A DNA stretch of 64,000 nucleotides from NCBI GenBank assembly GCA_051531935.1, contig JAOPTR010000007.1, forward strand, positions 248,001-312,000. Direction: 5' to 3'. Source of the DNA: OCS116 sp051531935. GTDB taxonomy: Bacteria > Pseudomonadota > Alphaproteobacteria > Rhizobiales > OSC116. Below, in pieces: positions 42,499 through 51,935 of the stretch (positions within the stretch are counted from its first letter, which is position 1; every line of letters begins with the position of its first letter). The notes under the pieces were generated by a model. It saw nothing but the letters and a program-made list of their open reading frames with translations. It had not been told where the DNA came from and searched no databases. The translations under genes and the position numbers were made by a program.

Positions 42499-43377
42499 AT
42501 GGACAATAGACAATCAGAGTTAGTGATACTCGTGGATGCTGGCGGCAGCACTTGCAGGGTAAATATTTGTAACTTTGAGGGTGAAGTTTTAGCCCAAGCG
42601 CGGGGCAAAGAAGCAAATTTCACCACAGAACCAGATAAATCAATTGCCCATATAAATGCTGCAATTGATGATGCGTATTCGTTAATTCCGCAATTTGAAG
42701 CTGAACAGAATAGCCACTACGCGGTGCTTGGGCTTGCTGGTTTTGAAGGTAGCAATGCTAGCCAAACGATTAAACAAAAGCTTAGGTTTAAGAATTGCGA
42801 GATTACATCTGACCTTATGATTAGTTTAAAAGGTGCCGTTGGAAATTCTAATGGGACAGTGATTAGCATTGGCACGGGGTCTTTTTTTGCCACTCAAATT
42901 GATGGTGAAATTAAGCGTTATGGCGGTTGGGGTATGCAATTAGGGGATGAAATGAGCGGGGCGGTGATTGGCCGTAGTTTGCTTTCACATGTTTTGCATG
43001 CGCATGACGGGATAATTGAGCATAGTCATTTAACCAGCCAAGTGATGAAAAAGTTTGATGGCAACCCTAGAAAGTTGGTTTCATTTGCCCTAACAGCTTC
43101 TCCAAAGGATTATGGTGCATTTGCGCCCGACATTATTTCGGCGTGGAAAAACAAGGATGCGGTTGCTCTGGACATAATGAAGCAAGCCGGCGAAAAACTA
43201 AATTTCTTTTTGGACCGTATCATAGACGATAAATCAGGTGATATTTATTTGCTTGGTGGGCTTGGAAACCAATATTCTGAATTATTGTTGCCAAAATATA
43301 AAAAATTACTCAAAATTGCTAAAGGTGATGCGCTGGAAGGTGCTTTATTGATGGCTCAAAATAAGTGGTTGAAGTAA
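42499..43377 (+). CDS. BadF/BadG-family amino-sugar kinase (GlcNAc/MurNAc kinase-like)
   Basis: A 292-residue kinase of the ASKHA superfamily (BcrAD/BadFG). LVDAGGSTCRVNI is the phosphate-1 loop, ISIGTGSFFATQI the phosphate-2, and LLGGLGNQY the adenosine motif. Family members include N-acetylglucosamine kinases and MurK, which phosphorylates both MurNAc and GlcNAc. An ABC importer delivers free sugar, so a 6-kinase is needed before MurQ and NagA, and this gene fits. ATG 42499 is chosen over a TTG at 42487; neither has a good ribosome site. Confidence 0.87.
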   Translation: MDNRQSELVILVDAGGSTCRVNICNFEGEVLAQARGKEANFTTEPDKSIAHINAAIDDAYSLIPQFEAEQNSHYAVLGLAGFEGSNASQTIKQKLRFKNCEITSDLMISLKGAVGNSNGTVISIGTGSFFATQIDGEIKRYGGWGMQLGDEMSGAVIGRSLLSHVLHAHDGIIEHSHLTSQVMKKFDGNPRKLVSFALTASPKDYGAFAPDIISAWKNKDAVALDIMKQAGEKLNFFLDRIIDDKSGDIYLLGGLGNQYSELLLPKYKKLLKIAKGDALEGALLMAQNKWLK

Positions 43378-44556
43378 ATGTTATTACAAAATAAGTTCTC
43401 GCCAGAAAAAATAGAAAAATTCAAAGATGACTGGTGGTTAATTCCCAAGAAACTGTTTGATGGCAGGTCATTTATGGACAATCAGGCGCTTCATATTCAA
43501 AATGGTAAAATTGCGAATATATTACCTATCACCGACGTCGCCAATGATGAAAATGTTTTCCATACTAGCAAATTGGTTTGCCCTGGTTTTTTTGATATTC
43601 AGGTGAATGGTGGTGGGGGTATTATGTTTAATAATGATCCTTCAGTTAAGGGGCTTGAAACTATTTTTAATGCTCATCTGCCTTTTGGCACCACATCTTG
43701 GCTACCGACGCTCATAACAGATAGTGATGAGAAAATGCACCAAGGAGTTGATGCGGTTATAAGCTGTAAGGGCAAGTATGGTGTTTCTGGAATACATTTG
43801 GAAGGGCCGTATTTAAACCCAATAAAAAAAGGCACTCATAATTTAGAATTTATCAGGAAAATGGACAATACGATTGTTGAACTGGTTCAAAAACTAACCA
43901 AAGCCGACATCCCAACTTTAATTACATTAGCGCCAGAGTGCGTGCCAGAAGGCAGTATTTCGAAACTTGTTAGCCATGGCGCGAAGATTTCTATTGGCCA
44001 TACCAATGCAACAGCTAGCCAAGCACAGAGCGGTTTAAGTGAAGGAGCGACTTGCTTCACTCATTTATTTAACGCCATGCCCCAAATGCTATCACGCGAC
44101 CCAGGAGTGGTTGCAGAAGCTATAGAAAGCAATGCCTATTGTGGAATAATTGCAGACGGGCACCATGTGGCCTATCAAATGTTATCGCTAGCCATTCGGG
44201 CACGTACAGAAGAAAACAAAATGATTGTGGTTACGGATGCAATGTCTAGCGTTGGCGGGCCTGACCACTTTAACCTATATGGCGAAAAAATTGAGGTGAA
44301 TGCAGGTAAGTTGATTAACAAAAACGGCGATCTCGCAGGCGCTCATATTGATATGATTTCAAGTGTTCAAAATTTAATTTCTGGTGTTGGCCTTGTGGCT
44401 GAAAGCGCTTTGTCCATGGCGACTAAAAACCCAGCAGAAATGATGGGATTGTCGGAAAAAATTGGCTCTATTTCCACTGGTTGTGACGCTAATTTATTGT
44501 TGTTGAATGATGACTTTGAAATTTCGGATATTATCTTTAATGGTCAGGTTTGTTAG
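43378..44556 (+). CDS. nagA: N-acetylglucosamine-6-phosphate deacetylase
   Basis: A 392-residue amidohydrolase that converts GlcNAc-6-P to glucosamine-6-P and acetate. Motifs: PGFFDIQVNGGGG, the metal Glu in HLEGPYLNPIKKGTH, ISIGHTNA (metal His), FTHLFNAM, and the catalytic Asp in VTDAMSSVGG. The ATG follows directly after the kinase stop, so expression is coupled. It takes the product of MurQ or of the kinase. Confidence 0.96.
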   Translation: MLLQNKFSPEKIEKFKDDWWLIPKKLFDGRSFMDNQALHIQNGKIANILPITDVANDENVFHTSKLVCPGFFDIQVNGGGGIMFNNDPSVKGLETIFNAHLPFGTTSWLPTLITDSDEKMHQGVDAVISCKGKYGVSGIHLEGPYLNPIKKGTHNLEFIRKMDNTIVELVQKLTKADIPTLITLAPECVPEGSISKLVSHGAKISIGHTNATASQAQSGLSEGATCFTHLFNAMPQMLSRDPGVVAEAIESNAYCGIIADGHHVAYQMLSLAIRARTEENKMIVVTDAMSSVGGPDHFNLYGEKIEVNAGKLINKNGDLAGAHIDMISSVQNLISGVGLVAESALSMATKNPAEMMGLSEKIGSISTGCDANLLLLNDDFEISDIIFNGQVC

Positions 44557-44560
44557 TTAG

Positions 44561-45340
44561 ATGAAGATATTGATTACTGAAAATGAAGAATTGGCATCGC
44601 AAAAAGCGGCTAGTCTTTTAAAACAAGCGGTGGTGGAAAAACCAAATGCAATTTTAGGATTGGCGACAGGCGGAACTATGCTTAGCGTTTATGAACGATT
44701 GATTGGAATGTATAGGCTTGGTGGCTTTTCATTTGAGAATATTATGAGTTTTAATTTGGATGAATATGTGGGGGTGGCTGAAGAACATCATGCAAGCTAC
44801 AGACATTATATGAATTCAAATTTATTCGACCATATAGACATCCAAATTAAAAACACACATTTACCCAATGGCAATGAGTTGAATGTCGAGCAAAATGCCA
44901 AAAAATACGAAGAGAAAATTCAAGGAAGCTCAGGCATTGATTTGATTTTACTTGGCATCGGAAAAAATGGCCATATTGGTTTTAATGAACCTACATCGAG
45001 CTTAGCATCTCGAACACGTGTGAAAACACTGACACAAAGCACGCGGAACCAAAATTTGAAATATTTTGACAAGATAGAAGATGTGCCTAAATATGCTGTA
45101 ACCATGGGTTTGCAAACTATTTTGGATGCAAAAAAATGTTTATTAGTCGCAACAGGTGCAGCAAAAGCTCAAGCCGTTGCAAAAATGGTTGAGGGCGGTG
45201 TTTCGGCCTCTTGTCCGGCCTCTATTTTGCAACATCACGAAAAAACGACAATTATTATTGATAAAGCGGCGGCAAGTGAGTTGAAGCTTTTGGATTATTA
45301 TGAAAATGTTCACCCCAATGGCGAAGAGGTTTATTTTTAA
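44561..45340 (+). CDS. nagB: Glucosamine-6-phosphate deaminase
   Basis: A 259-residue aldose-ketose isomerase/deaminase turning glucosamine-6-P into fructose-6-P and ammonia. Conserved segments are LGLATGGTMLSVYERL, SFNLDEYVG with the catalytic Asp, LLGIGKNGHIGFNEP and the HHEKTTIIID end. It is the last gene of the operon, 4 bp after nagA, and delivers the carbon to glycolysis. Confidence 0.96.
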   Translation: MKILITENEELASQKAASLLKQAVVEKPNAILGLATGGTMLSVYERLIGMYRLGGFSFENIMSFNLDEYVGVAEEHHASYRHYMNSNLFDHIDIQIKNTHLPNGNELNVEQNAKKYEEKIQGSSGIDLILLGIGKNGHIGFNEPTSSLASRTRVKTLTQSTRNQNLKYFDKIEDVPKYAVTMGLQTILDAKKCLLVATGAAKAQAVAKMVEGGVSASCPASILQHHEKTTIIIDKAAASELKLLDYYENVHPNGEEVYF

Positions 45341-45382
45341 CTGGCTTAACATACGACTAGTAAATCGGCGGGAATCCGAGCC

Positions 45383-46579
45383 TCACATTTCTACAGATGT
45401 GCCAAATATCGCAATAATAAAACCCAAACTACTTAGTGAAATATATAACAACAATCTATATTTGTTTGATTGTGATTTATAGGCATATACCGCGGCAATG
45501 GCTGCCTGCAATGCGTAATAAAGAGCAAAAGCACGTGAAGCATAGCTAATAATTCCAAATATATTCACACTCCAAGTTAAGGCTAAACCAACTAGAACCA
45601 ACAGAAGATACGCTTGTTTTTGCGTTATTCTGCTATGGCTAAGCTCTTCAATCAACCCGCCAGAACCGCCTGTATCCGCCAAAGCCGCGCTGAATTGAGC
45701 GCTTAATGCGGCCGCAATTAACATGGCAGGTAATATCGGTGAAACAACCACCATCATGTCTATAATGGCGGTTTCAGAAAAACCAAAGTCTGTGGGTTTA
45801 AACATATAAGCAATTAAAACTATGTAGATAATGTATATGAGGGATGCAATATATTGCGCCAAACGCATGGACTGAATGCGTGTTTTAGCAGAATATTTTT
45901 GGCCTAGGTAACGCGAAGTTTCAAAACCCTGAATGGTGACAATTAATCCAAATGTAAGCGTTATCAGAGACCAATTAAATGGCTTTGATGGAGTGAGAAC
46001 TAATTCTTTGGCGCTGATTTGATTTAGATTAAATAATATTAGCCCAACAATGAGCCCCACAATGATTGATATTTTGAGACTGACGGTAATTTGTTCTAGT
46101 CGTTCTAAAGCCGAGAATCCTTTGCTCCAACCGACAATAAGTATAACGATAAATATTGCGCTGGTTAGAAATTGAGCATGATTTGTATCAGTGAGAGATA
46201 CCAACCTTGCGCCAAATGCGCCAAATAAGTTTAAATAGTAAGCCACAGAAACAATATATGCAAATGCGAGCACCCAAGAGGATATCTGCTCGAGCCACTG
46301 CACTATATTTTGTTGATTGGCTATTTCGCGTGCTTTTATATTATAGCGAATGGCCGAGCCAAATAAAAACCCGACCAGACATAATACGGCCATCACAACG
46401 GGTGCATACATCCCAAAATTCTGAATTAATATTGGCCCCAAAATTAAAAAGCCACTGCCAATAATTGAAGCAAGTGGAGTAATGGTTGCACTCCACAATA
46501 TGTTGCGCGTAAGACGAGGCAAAAATAATATAATGCCTGCAATAAGAGAGAACATTATAATGGTAATATTGGTTGTCAT
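45383..46579 (-). CDS. Multi-pass membrane protein, LeuT-fold/APC-like transporter
   Basis: A 398-residue protein with about 11 hydrophobic helices. ATITPLASIIGSGFLILGP near the N-terminus resembles the unwound first helix of LeuT-fold (APC superfamily) transporters, and TIQGFETSRYLG recalls the sixth helix of APC members. No precise family is recognised. It is convergent with nagB and 42 bp from it. The substrate is unknown; an amino acid or peptide-stem residue is possible given the peptidoglycan context, but that is a guess. Confidence 0.75.
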   Translation of the reverse strand: MTTNITIIMFSLIAGIILFLPRLTRNILWSATITPLASIIGSGFLILGPILIQNFGMYAPVVMAVLCLVGFLFGSAIRYNIKAREIANQQNIVQWLEQISSWVLAFAYIVSVAYYLNLFGAFGARLVSLTDTNHAQFLTSAIFIVILIVGWSKGFSALERLEQITVSLKISIIVGLIVGLILFNLNQISAKELVLTPSKPFNWSLITLTFGLIVTIQGFETSRYLGQKYSAKTRIQSMRLAQYIASLIYIIYIVLIAYMFKPTDFGFSETAIIDMMVVVSPILPAMLIAAALSAQFSAALADTGGSGGLIEELSHSRITQKQAYLLLVLVGLALTWSVNIFGIISYASRAFALYYALQAAIAAVYAYKSQSNKYRLLLYISLSSLGFIIAIFGTSVEM

Positions 46580-46682
46580 GTTTTAACGATTCATCGAGTT
46601 AATTTACCACAGCTTCACATCGGTAATGCTTTCATTTTTATTGAGTTTTAAAAATAGAACCGTGTGTGCAACTCAGTGTAAG

Positions 46683-46793
46683 TCAACGCCAGTTTTGTAT
46701 TGGCATTATCCTACCCGTAGCCATGTTAGGCCTCTCATTATTATAAGTCCATAACCAGTTGATGGCTCGTGATCGTTCATCGACAAAAATCAC
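46683..46793 (-). pseudogene. IS3-family transposase remnant (C-terminal end)
   Basis: A 36-codon fragment encodes FVDERSRAINWLWTYNNERP-NMATGRIMP, matching the end of IS3-type (IS407-like) OrfB, where WTYNNxRPNM-x-x-GGIxPxQKL is conserved. It is cut off upstream by a stop (TAA in frame six codons before) and ends early. Nothing else of the element is evident in the 280-bp gap. It is a relic of an old insertion between two sugar operons. Confidence 0.8.
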
Positions 46794-46859
46794 ATGTATT
46801 CTCTGTTAACTCTTAATTTGCAGGTCTTTTATTGACGAAATAGCTAGCAATTTTTACAT

Positions 46860-47930
46860 TTAAAGCACGAGCCCAGTGTTTTTATCAAATAGATATATGT
46901 GTTCGGATTTGATGTTGATGTTGACTTCATCACCTGTTGAGACGGTTCCGCGACCTTGTTGAATGAGCATTAATTCAGGGTTGCCAGCCGTGGTGTAATA
47001 AGTTGTTGGCCCCGTTGCTTCGGTCGTGGCTATTTTAACGCTTAAGTTGGCAGGGGATTCGGAAATTTCCAAATATTCAGGCCTCATGCCGACATCTATT
47101 TTTTGCCCTGCCGTGAACTGGCGGTTAAGCGCAATAGTTTGCGGCGGATTAAAATTGAGCTGTACTGACTTACCATCATCACCAATGACACCATCGACAA
47201 AATTCATGGCAGGAGAGCCGATAAAACCTGCAACAAATTTATTGGCGGGTTTGTCGTATAAATCGAGCGGAGAGCCTTGTTGCACAATGACACCTTTGCA
47301 CAATACCACGACATGATCGGCCATGGTCATCGCCTCGATTTGATCATGGGTTACATAAACCGAGGTTGCGCCCAAACGATCGTGTAATGCGCGGATTTCT
47401 TTGCGCATATGCACCCTCAATGACGCGTCTAGATTTGACAATGGTTCATCGAACAAAAAGGCTTTAGGGTCGCGTATAATCGCACGCCCCATGGCCACAC
47501 GCTGTCTTTGCCCGCCAGATAGCTCTCGTGGGTAACGGCTTAGTAATTCTGACAGGCCTATGGTTTTTGCAATTTCTTCGGCGGCTTTATTGGCCTGTTT
47601 TTTAGGAGTGCCTTTAATGCGCAGTGAATAGGTTAAGTTGTCCAATACTGTCATATGCGGGTAGAGGGCATAGGATTGAAATACCATAGCCACATCACGT
47701 TTGCGCGGTGGTAGATTGTTCACCTCATCACCAGCAATGCTCATCGTGCCGCTAGAAATACTCTCGAGGCCTGCTATAGAACGCAAAAGGGTTGATTTGC
47801 CGCAACCCGAAGGGCCGACAAGGGCTACGAATTGGCCTTTGGGGATGCTTAAATTAATATCTTTTAAGGCGTGGAAACTGCCATAATATTTATTGATATC
47901 ATTAAGTTCGATTTGTATCACGTCGCTCAT
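46860..47930 (-). CDS. ABC transporter ATP-binding protein (UgpC/MalK type)
   Basis: A 356-residue CUT1 ATPase from ATG 47930 (MSDVIQIELNDINKYYG). A longer frame to 48038 only reads through the upstream permease gene. Walker A GPSGCGKST, signature LSGGQRQR, Walker B LFDEPLSNLD and VTHDQIEAMTMAD are intact; the C-terminal TOBE region is present. The ATG overlaps the permease stop (ATGA). It is the last gene of the LacI-controlled operon. Confidence 0.95.
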   Translation of the reverse strand: MSDVIQIELNDINKYYGSFHALKDINLSIPKGQFVALVGPSGCGKSTLLRSIAGLESISSGTMSIAGDEVNNLPPRKRDVAMVFQSYALYPHMTVLDNLTYSLRIKGTPKKQANKAAEEIAKTIGLSELLSRYPRELSGGQRQRVAMGRAIIRDPKAFLFDEPLSNLDASLRVHMRKEIRALHDRLGATSVYVTHDQIEAMTMADHVVVLCKGVIVQQGSPLDLYDKPANKFVAGFIGSPAMNFVDGVIGDDGKSVQLNFNPPQTIALNRQFTAGQKIDVGMRPEYLEISESPANLSVKIATTEATGPTTYYTTAGNPELMLIQQGRGTVSTGDEVNINIKSEHIYLFDKNTGLVL

Positions 47931-48766
47931 TTTAACGCTCCTGAAGTTAGACCCGCAACGATGCGACGTTGCAATAATATAAAAATACCAAGGATGGGCA
48001 TCACATACATCATGGCGAAAGCCATAATCTTGTTCCACTCATTGGTATTTGGCCCCATGAATGAATTTAACCCAACGCTGGCTGGCTGCAATTCACTGGC
48101 TTGTATCATTGATTTTGAATAGACAAATTCGCCAAAGGCTTGCATGAAAATAAGAATAGCAGAGACCAAAATACCATTGCGCGCTAACGGCAAAACAATG
48201 TTCCAAAATGCCCCAAGGCGTGAGTTGCCATCGACCAAAGCCGCTTCTTCTAACTCATATGGCACAGACATAAAAGTAGCGCGTACCAGAATGATAAAGA
48301 ATGGCATGGTTTTGGCGCTTAAAGCCAAAATGACCGCGGTGCGTGGTAGCTCTAGTAAGCCAACTTGGTTAAAGCCTACAAATAACGGCGTGACCATGAG
48401 TGAGGCAGGTAGCACTTGTAACATCAGCACTAGAAATAGGCCAATGTCTATCCAGATGTTGCGATAACGGGCTAAAACATAGGCGCAGCCTGTGCCTAAA
48501 ATGGCGGTTATAGCCATTGTACCAGTGGCAATGTATAGGCTATTTCCCATGTATCGCGCCATGTTTTTGGATTGCCACACATCAGCATAAGTAGACCATT
48601 GTGGCACATCTGGCCATAATGCTGGGGGTGTCGCAAATACATCTGAACCAGATTTTAAACTGGTCACGAACATCCAATAAAGCGGAAATAGATAGATGCC
48701 GGCAAGGCCTAATGCCACGAGTAGTAGCAGGCGGCTGGTCCAAATTTGTTGGTTATTCTCATTCAT
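47927..48766 (-). CDS. ABC sugar permease (UgpE/MalG-like)
   Basis: A 279-residue six-helix permease. The EAA loop is ELEEAALVDGNSRLGAFWNI, and the end is LQRRIVAGLTSGALK, as in MalG-type subunits. It overlaps both neighbours by 4 bp. Confidence 0.94.
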   Translation of the reverse strand: MNENNQQIWTSRLLLLVALGLAGIYLFPLYWMFVTSLKSGSDVFATPPALWPDVPQWSTYADVWQSKNMARYMGNSLYIATGTMAITAILGTGCAYVLARYRNIWIDIGLFLVLMLQVLPASLMVTPLFVGFNQVGLLELPRTAVILALSAKTMPFFIILVRATFMSVPYELEEAALVDGNSRLGAFWNIVLPLARNGILVSAILIFMQAFGEFVYSKSMIQASELQPASVGLNSFMGPNTNEWNKIMAFAMMYVMPILGIFILLQRRIVAGLTSGALK

Positions 48767-49665
48767 CCGCGTACCTCTTGTTTTGTTGAACGCACATAGA
48801 TTATCGACGCAATCATCACCACCACAATCATCAGCACGGAAATGGTAGCCCCGCGCGCAAAATCATATTCTCTAAAGCTCATTTCCCACGCTTTATATTG
48901 GGCGACATTGGATGAGTTGGCGGGCCCGCCTGATGTGATGGCGGCAAACAGATCGAATTGTTGTAGAGTGAATATAAGGCCGAGTGATACGACTGCGCCA
49001 ATGGTAGCGCGCATCATAGGCAAAGTGATGGTTCTGAAGCGTTGTATGGCGGTTGCACCGTCCAATTCGGCAGCTTCATATATATCCTTGGGGATGGCAG
49101 CAAGGCCAACTGAAAGTAATATCATATTGAATGCTGTGCCAAGCCAAATGTTGGCAATGATCACTGCCCAGAGCGAGTAATTAATATCAGAGCGCCAGAA
49201 AATATTTTCGGATATGAAGCCTATAGATTTTAGGAAGTGATTTAAAATACCAAAATCGCCTGACAATATCCAATTCCAAATGGCGCCAACCACAAGGCCT
49301 GGCATAACCCAAGAAACTAGAAACAAACCCCGCAAATAAGTTGAACCTGGGAATTTTAGGGTGAAAAATAATGCTAAACCAAAACCAACTATAAACTGCC
49401 CTGCGATTGAGCTAAATACAAAGACAATGGTGTTCCAAAAAATGGGTAATGTTGTTGGGTCATCAAATAAGGCGCGGTAATTGTCTAGCCCGACCCATGG
49501 GCGAATGAATGTGCCAAGGTTGAAAATATCAACCTCTTGAAAGCTCATAATGGCGTTGTAAATTAACGGTGCGCCAGAAAACAATATAAGAAATACCATG
49601 GCGATGGCAATGAGGCTAATGTCAAACCCTTTGCCATCTCTTAAACTAGAGAATAATGCGCGCAT
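48763..49665 (-). CDS. ABC sugar permease (UgpA/MalF-like)
   Basis: A 300-residue six-helix permease with the EAA loop IYEAAELDGATAIQRFRTIT. It lies between the binding-protein gene and the second permease. Its ribosome site AGGAGA is separated from the binding-protein stop by a hairpin (49688-49715). Confidence 0.94.
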   Translation of the reverse strand: MRALFSSLRDGKGFDISLIAIAMVFLILFSGAPLIYNAIMSFQEVDIFNLGTFIRPWVGLDNYRALFDDPTTLPIFWNTIVFVFSSIAGQFIVGFGLALFFTLKFPGSTYLRGLFLVSWVMPGLVVGAIWNWILSGDFGILNHFLKSIGFISENIFWRSDINYSLWAVIIANIWLGTAFNMILLSVGLAAIPKDIYEAAELDGATAIQRFRTITLPMMRATIGAVVSLGLIFTLQQFDLFAAITSGGPANSSNVAQYKAWEMSFREYDFARGATISVLMIVVVMIASIIYVRSTKQEVRG

Positions 49666-49687
49666 GATCTCTCCTTATGGGGTGCTT

Positions 49688-49715
49688 GACTGCTCGATAT
49701 TTCTATCGAACAGTC
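49688..49715 (-). other. Intercistronic hairpin after the binding-protein gene
   Basis: GACTGCTCGATA and TATCGAACAGTC pair at 11 of 12 positions with a 4-nt loop, 11 bp after the binding-protein stop on the minus strand. Confidence 0.65.
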
Positions 49716-49725
49716 CTGGGGGAAG

Positions 49726-50949
49726 TTATTTTAAGATGGTCTCAATTTTAGCAGCGGCTTGATCTAAAGCCTCTTTTGAGGTCGCGCCACCTGTAAGAGC
49801 GGTTTGAATGGCATCTTGAATGGCTTTTGAAATTTTTGGCCATTCTGGGTGCGGTCCGCGAGCTTGAGCATATTGCAATTGTTCTTGGAACACTTTAAGT
49901 GCCGCATCTTTAAGCGCAATGCCTGTTGGAGGCAACGCAATGTCGGAACGTGCAGGCAATTGCCCAAATTCGGGGAATAAGCGATCATCTTGCGATGCAA
50001 AATATTCCAAAGCTTTAAAGGCTTCGTCTGGGTGTTTGGAATTTGAGAAAATCGCCCAGTTAAAATCACCCATTGCAGATGAACGTGGTGAGCCAACTTC
50101 TGGCACAGGCAATAATGCCACACTCCAATCAAATTTGGCTTCTTCTAACATGCGGTTAAGCTCCCACGGGCCAGAGATAACCATGGCGGCATTGCCAGAG
50201 TTAAATGTGCCAGTGCTATCCCATTGACCACGGGTAAGCGTATCGGGTGATGCGAGTTTTTCGTCCAATATAGTCTTCCATGTGTCTAGTGCTTTTACGG
50301 CACCTTGAACATTTATATTGTCATAACTACCACCCGCCATTTGCGCCCATGGTAGGAACTGGAACGTGCCTTCTTCGCTAGCTTTGGCTGAGAATGCAAG
50401 GCCGTAAACATTGTTGGTAGGGTCATTTAATTTGCGAGCAGTATCGACTAATTCTGCCCAAGTTTCAGGTGCTGTCTCAATGCCAGCTTGTTTATAAAGG
50501 TCTTTATTATAATAGAGTGCAATTGTATTGGTGGCTTTTGGCACGCCAAATAATTTACCATCCCAGCTTACCGAATTAAGTGGGCCTTTGAAATAATTGT
50601 CGGCATTGATAATTGTTGAGGCGGCAATTTTGTCGGTGATATCTAAGAATGCACCACGCCCCGCAAATAAAGCATGTTCTGGATTGTCGACCGCAATAAT
50701 GTCGGGCGATTTACCAGTGGCAAAGGCGCGCATTGATTCTGAAACCACATCATCAAATTGAATTTCGCGATATTCGATCTTAATGCCGTTATCCATATCG
50801 CTAAATTCTTTGGCATAATTAAATGCTGGTTGGTTCTCATCATCTAACGACCATACCGTGATGGTGACATCTTCGGCAAATGTTGGTGATGCCATAATGG
50901 CCGTTGATAGCAACAAGCCACCCAGCATCAGTTTTAGTTTATTTCCCAT
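49726..50949 (-). CDS. ABC sugar-binding protein (CUT1 family)
   Basis: A 407-residue solute-binding protein family 1. The signal peptide ends TFA|ED. VTITVWSLDDENQPAFNYAK, YYNKDLYKQAGIETAPETWA and GNAAMVISGPWELN are typical of sugar receptors. AAAGGGAGGAG is a strong ribosome site. The operon also encodes a TIM-barrel isomerase and a Gfo/Idh dehydrogenase, so the ligand is probably a modified sugar or polyol derivative. It cannot be named from sequence. Confidence 0.92.
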   Translation of the reverse strand: MGNKLKLMLGGLLLSTAIMASPTFAEDVTITVWSLDDENQPAFNYAKEFSDMDNGIKIEYREIQFDDVVSESMRAFATGKSPDIIAVDNPEHALFAGRGAFLDITDKIAASTIINADNYFKGPLNSVSWDGKLFGVPKATNTIALYYNKDLYKQAGIETAPETWAELVDTARKLNDPTNNVYGLAFSAKASEEGTFQFLPWAQMAGGSYDNINVQGAVKALDTWKTILDEKLASPDTLTRGQWDSTGTFNSGNAAMVISGPWELNRMLEEAKFDWSVALLPVPEVGSPRSSAMGDFNWAIFSNSKHPDEAFKALEYFASQDDRLFPEFGQLPARSDIALPPTGIALKDAALKVFQEQLQYAQARGPHPEWPKISKAIQDAIQTALTGGATSKEALDQAAAKIETILK

Positions 50950-51002
50950 AATATTCTCCTCCCTTTAGAGTGTTTGGGTATTCGCTCAGTATTCACTGAG
51001 AA

Positions 51003-51935
51003 TTATTTTAAAGATGGATCGCCGCCGCCATATTGGGCTTGGATGTTGACAAAGTCTCCACCACGGCAGTGTTTTAGATAATTCATGGCATGAACTTGGC
51101 CGGTCATTTCGAGTTCGTCTTTATAGACAGGGTCATGCCAACCTTCAATGTCGATTGCGCCTGTATACCCAGCCATTCGCAATTCAGAAATTACATCTGC
51201 CCAATTGCTATCGCCAAAACCTGGACTGCGCATAAATACAAATTCTTCTTTGCCAAATATACCATGTTCGCGGATCACTTCATGACGCACAGTGGCGTCT
51301 TTGCCATGTACATGAAAAATCTTATCGGCCCATTTGCGAATTTGCGGCAACGGATCAATCAGATAAACAAGTTGATGACAAGGTTCCCATTCTAGCCCCA
51401 TATTATCTTGCGGGGTTTCGTTAAAAATCAATTCCCAAGCATCGGGGTTATGGGCGATATTCCAATCGCCTGTTTGCCAATTGCCATCCATAGCGCAATT
51501 TTCAAATGCAATTTTAATGCCTTTATCTTCGGCACGTTTTGAAAGTTCAGTCCATACTTCTTTATATTTAGGCAGGCTATCTTCAATCGGTTTGCCACGC
51601 ACACGGCCTGTAAAGCCAGCAACGCAAGTTGCGCCAAAATGGTGAGCATTGTCGATGCAATCCTTCCAACCTTGTAATGTATCCCGATCAAGTGGTTGGT
51701 CTTCAAGTGGGTTGCCAAACATGCCTAAAGTCGAAATTGTAATGTCGCGATCACCAATGGCATCTTTGCAGCGTTTGCCAAGTTCGGCAATGTCTTGGCC
51801 GTTTGTGGTTTGCCAAAAGAATGGCTCAAAACTTTCAAACCCAAGGTCGGCAATTTCGCCGATGCGCTGTGCAGCTTCACCGCTAGATGCGCTAATCATC
51901 GTGCCAATACGAATGGCTTTTTTAGGATCTTTCAT
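51003..51935 (-). CDS. Sugar phosphate isomerase/epimerase (xylose-isomerase-like TIM barrel)
   Basis: A 310-residue AP-endonuclease-2/xylose-isomerase-like TIM barrel. Metal-binding residues appear in IKIAFENCAM (Glu), GLEWEPCHQ (Glu, His), KIFHVHGKDA (His-x-His) and DIEGWHDP (Glu, His). Such proteins isomerise or epimerise keto sugars or inositol derivatives. It overlaps the Gfo/Idh gene by 4 bp, so the two enzymes likely act in succession. No signal peptide. Confidence 0.87.
   Translation of the reverse strand: MKDPKKAIRIGTMISASSGEAAQRIGEIADLGFESFEPFFWQTTNGQDIAELGKRCKDAIGDRDITISTLGMFGNPLEDQPLDRDTLQGWKDCIDNAHHFGATCVAGFTGRVRGKPIEDSLPKYKEVWTELSKRAEDKGIKIAFENCAMDGNWQTGDWNIAHNPDAWELIFNETPQDNMGLEWEPCHQLVYLIDPLPQIRKWADKIFHVHGKDATVRHEVIREHGIFGKEEFVFMRSPGFGDSNWADVISELRMAGYTGAIDIEGWHDPVYKDELEMTGQVHAMNYLKHCRGGDFVNIQAQYGGGDPSLK

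Noticed and set aside
47931..48038. N-terminal extension of the ATPase at 46860
   Set aside because: Reads out of frame through the upstream permease gene; ATG 47930 forms the usual ATGA overlap.
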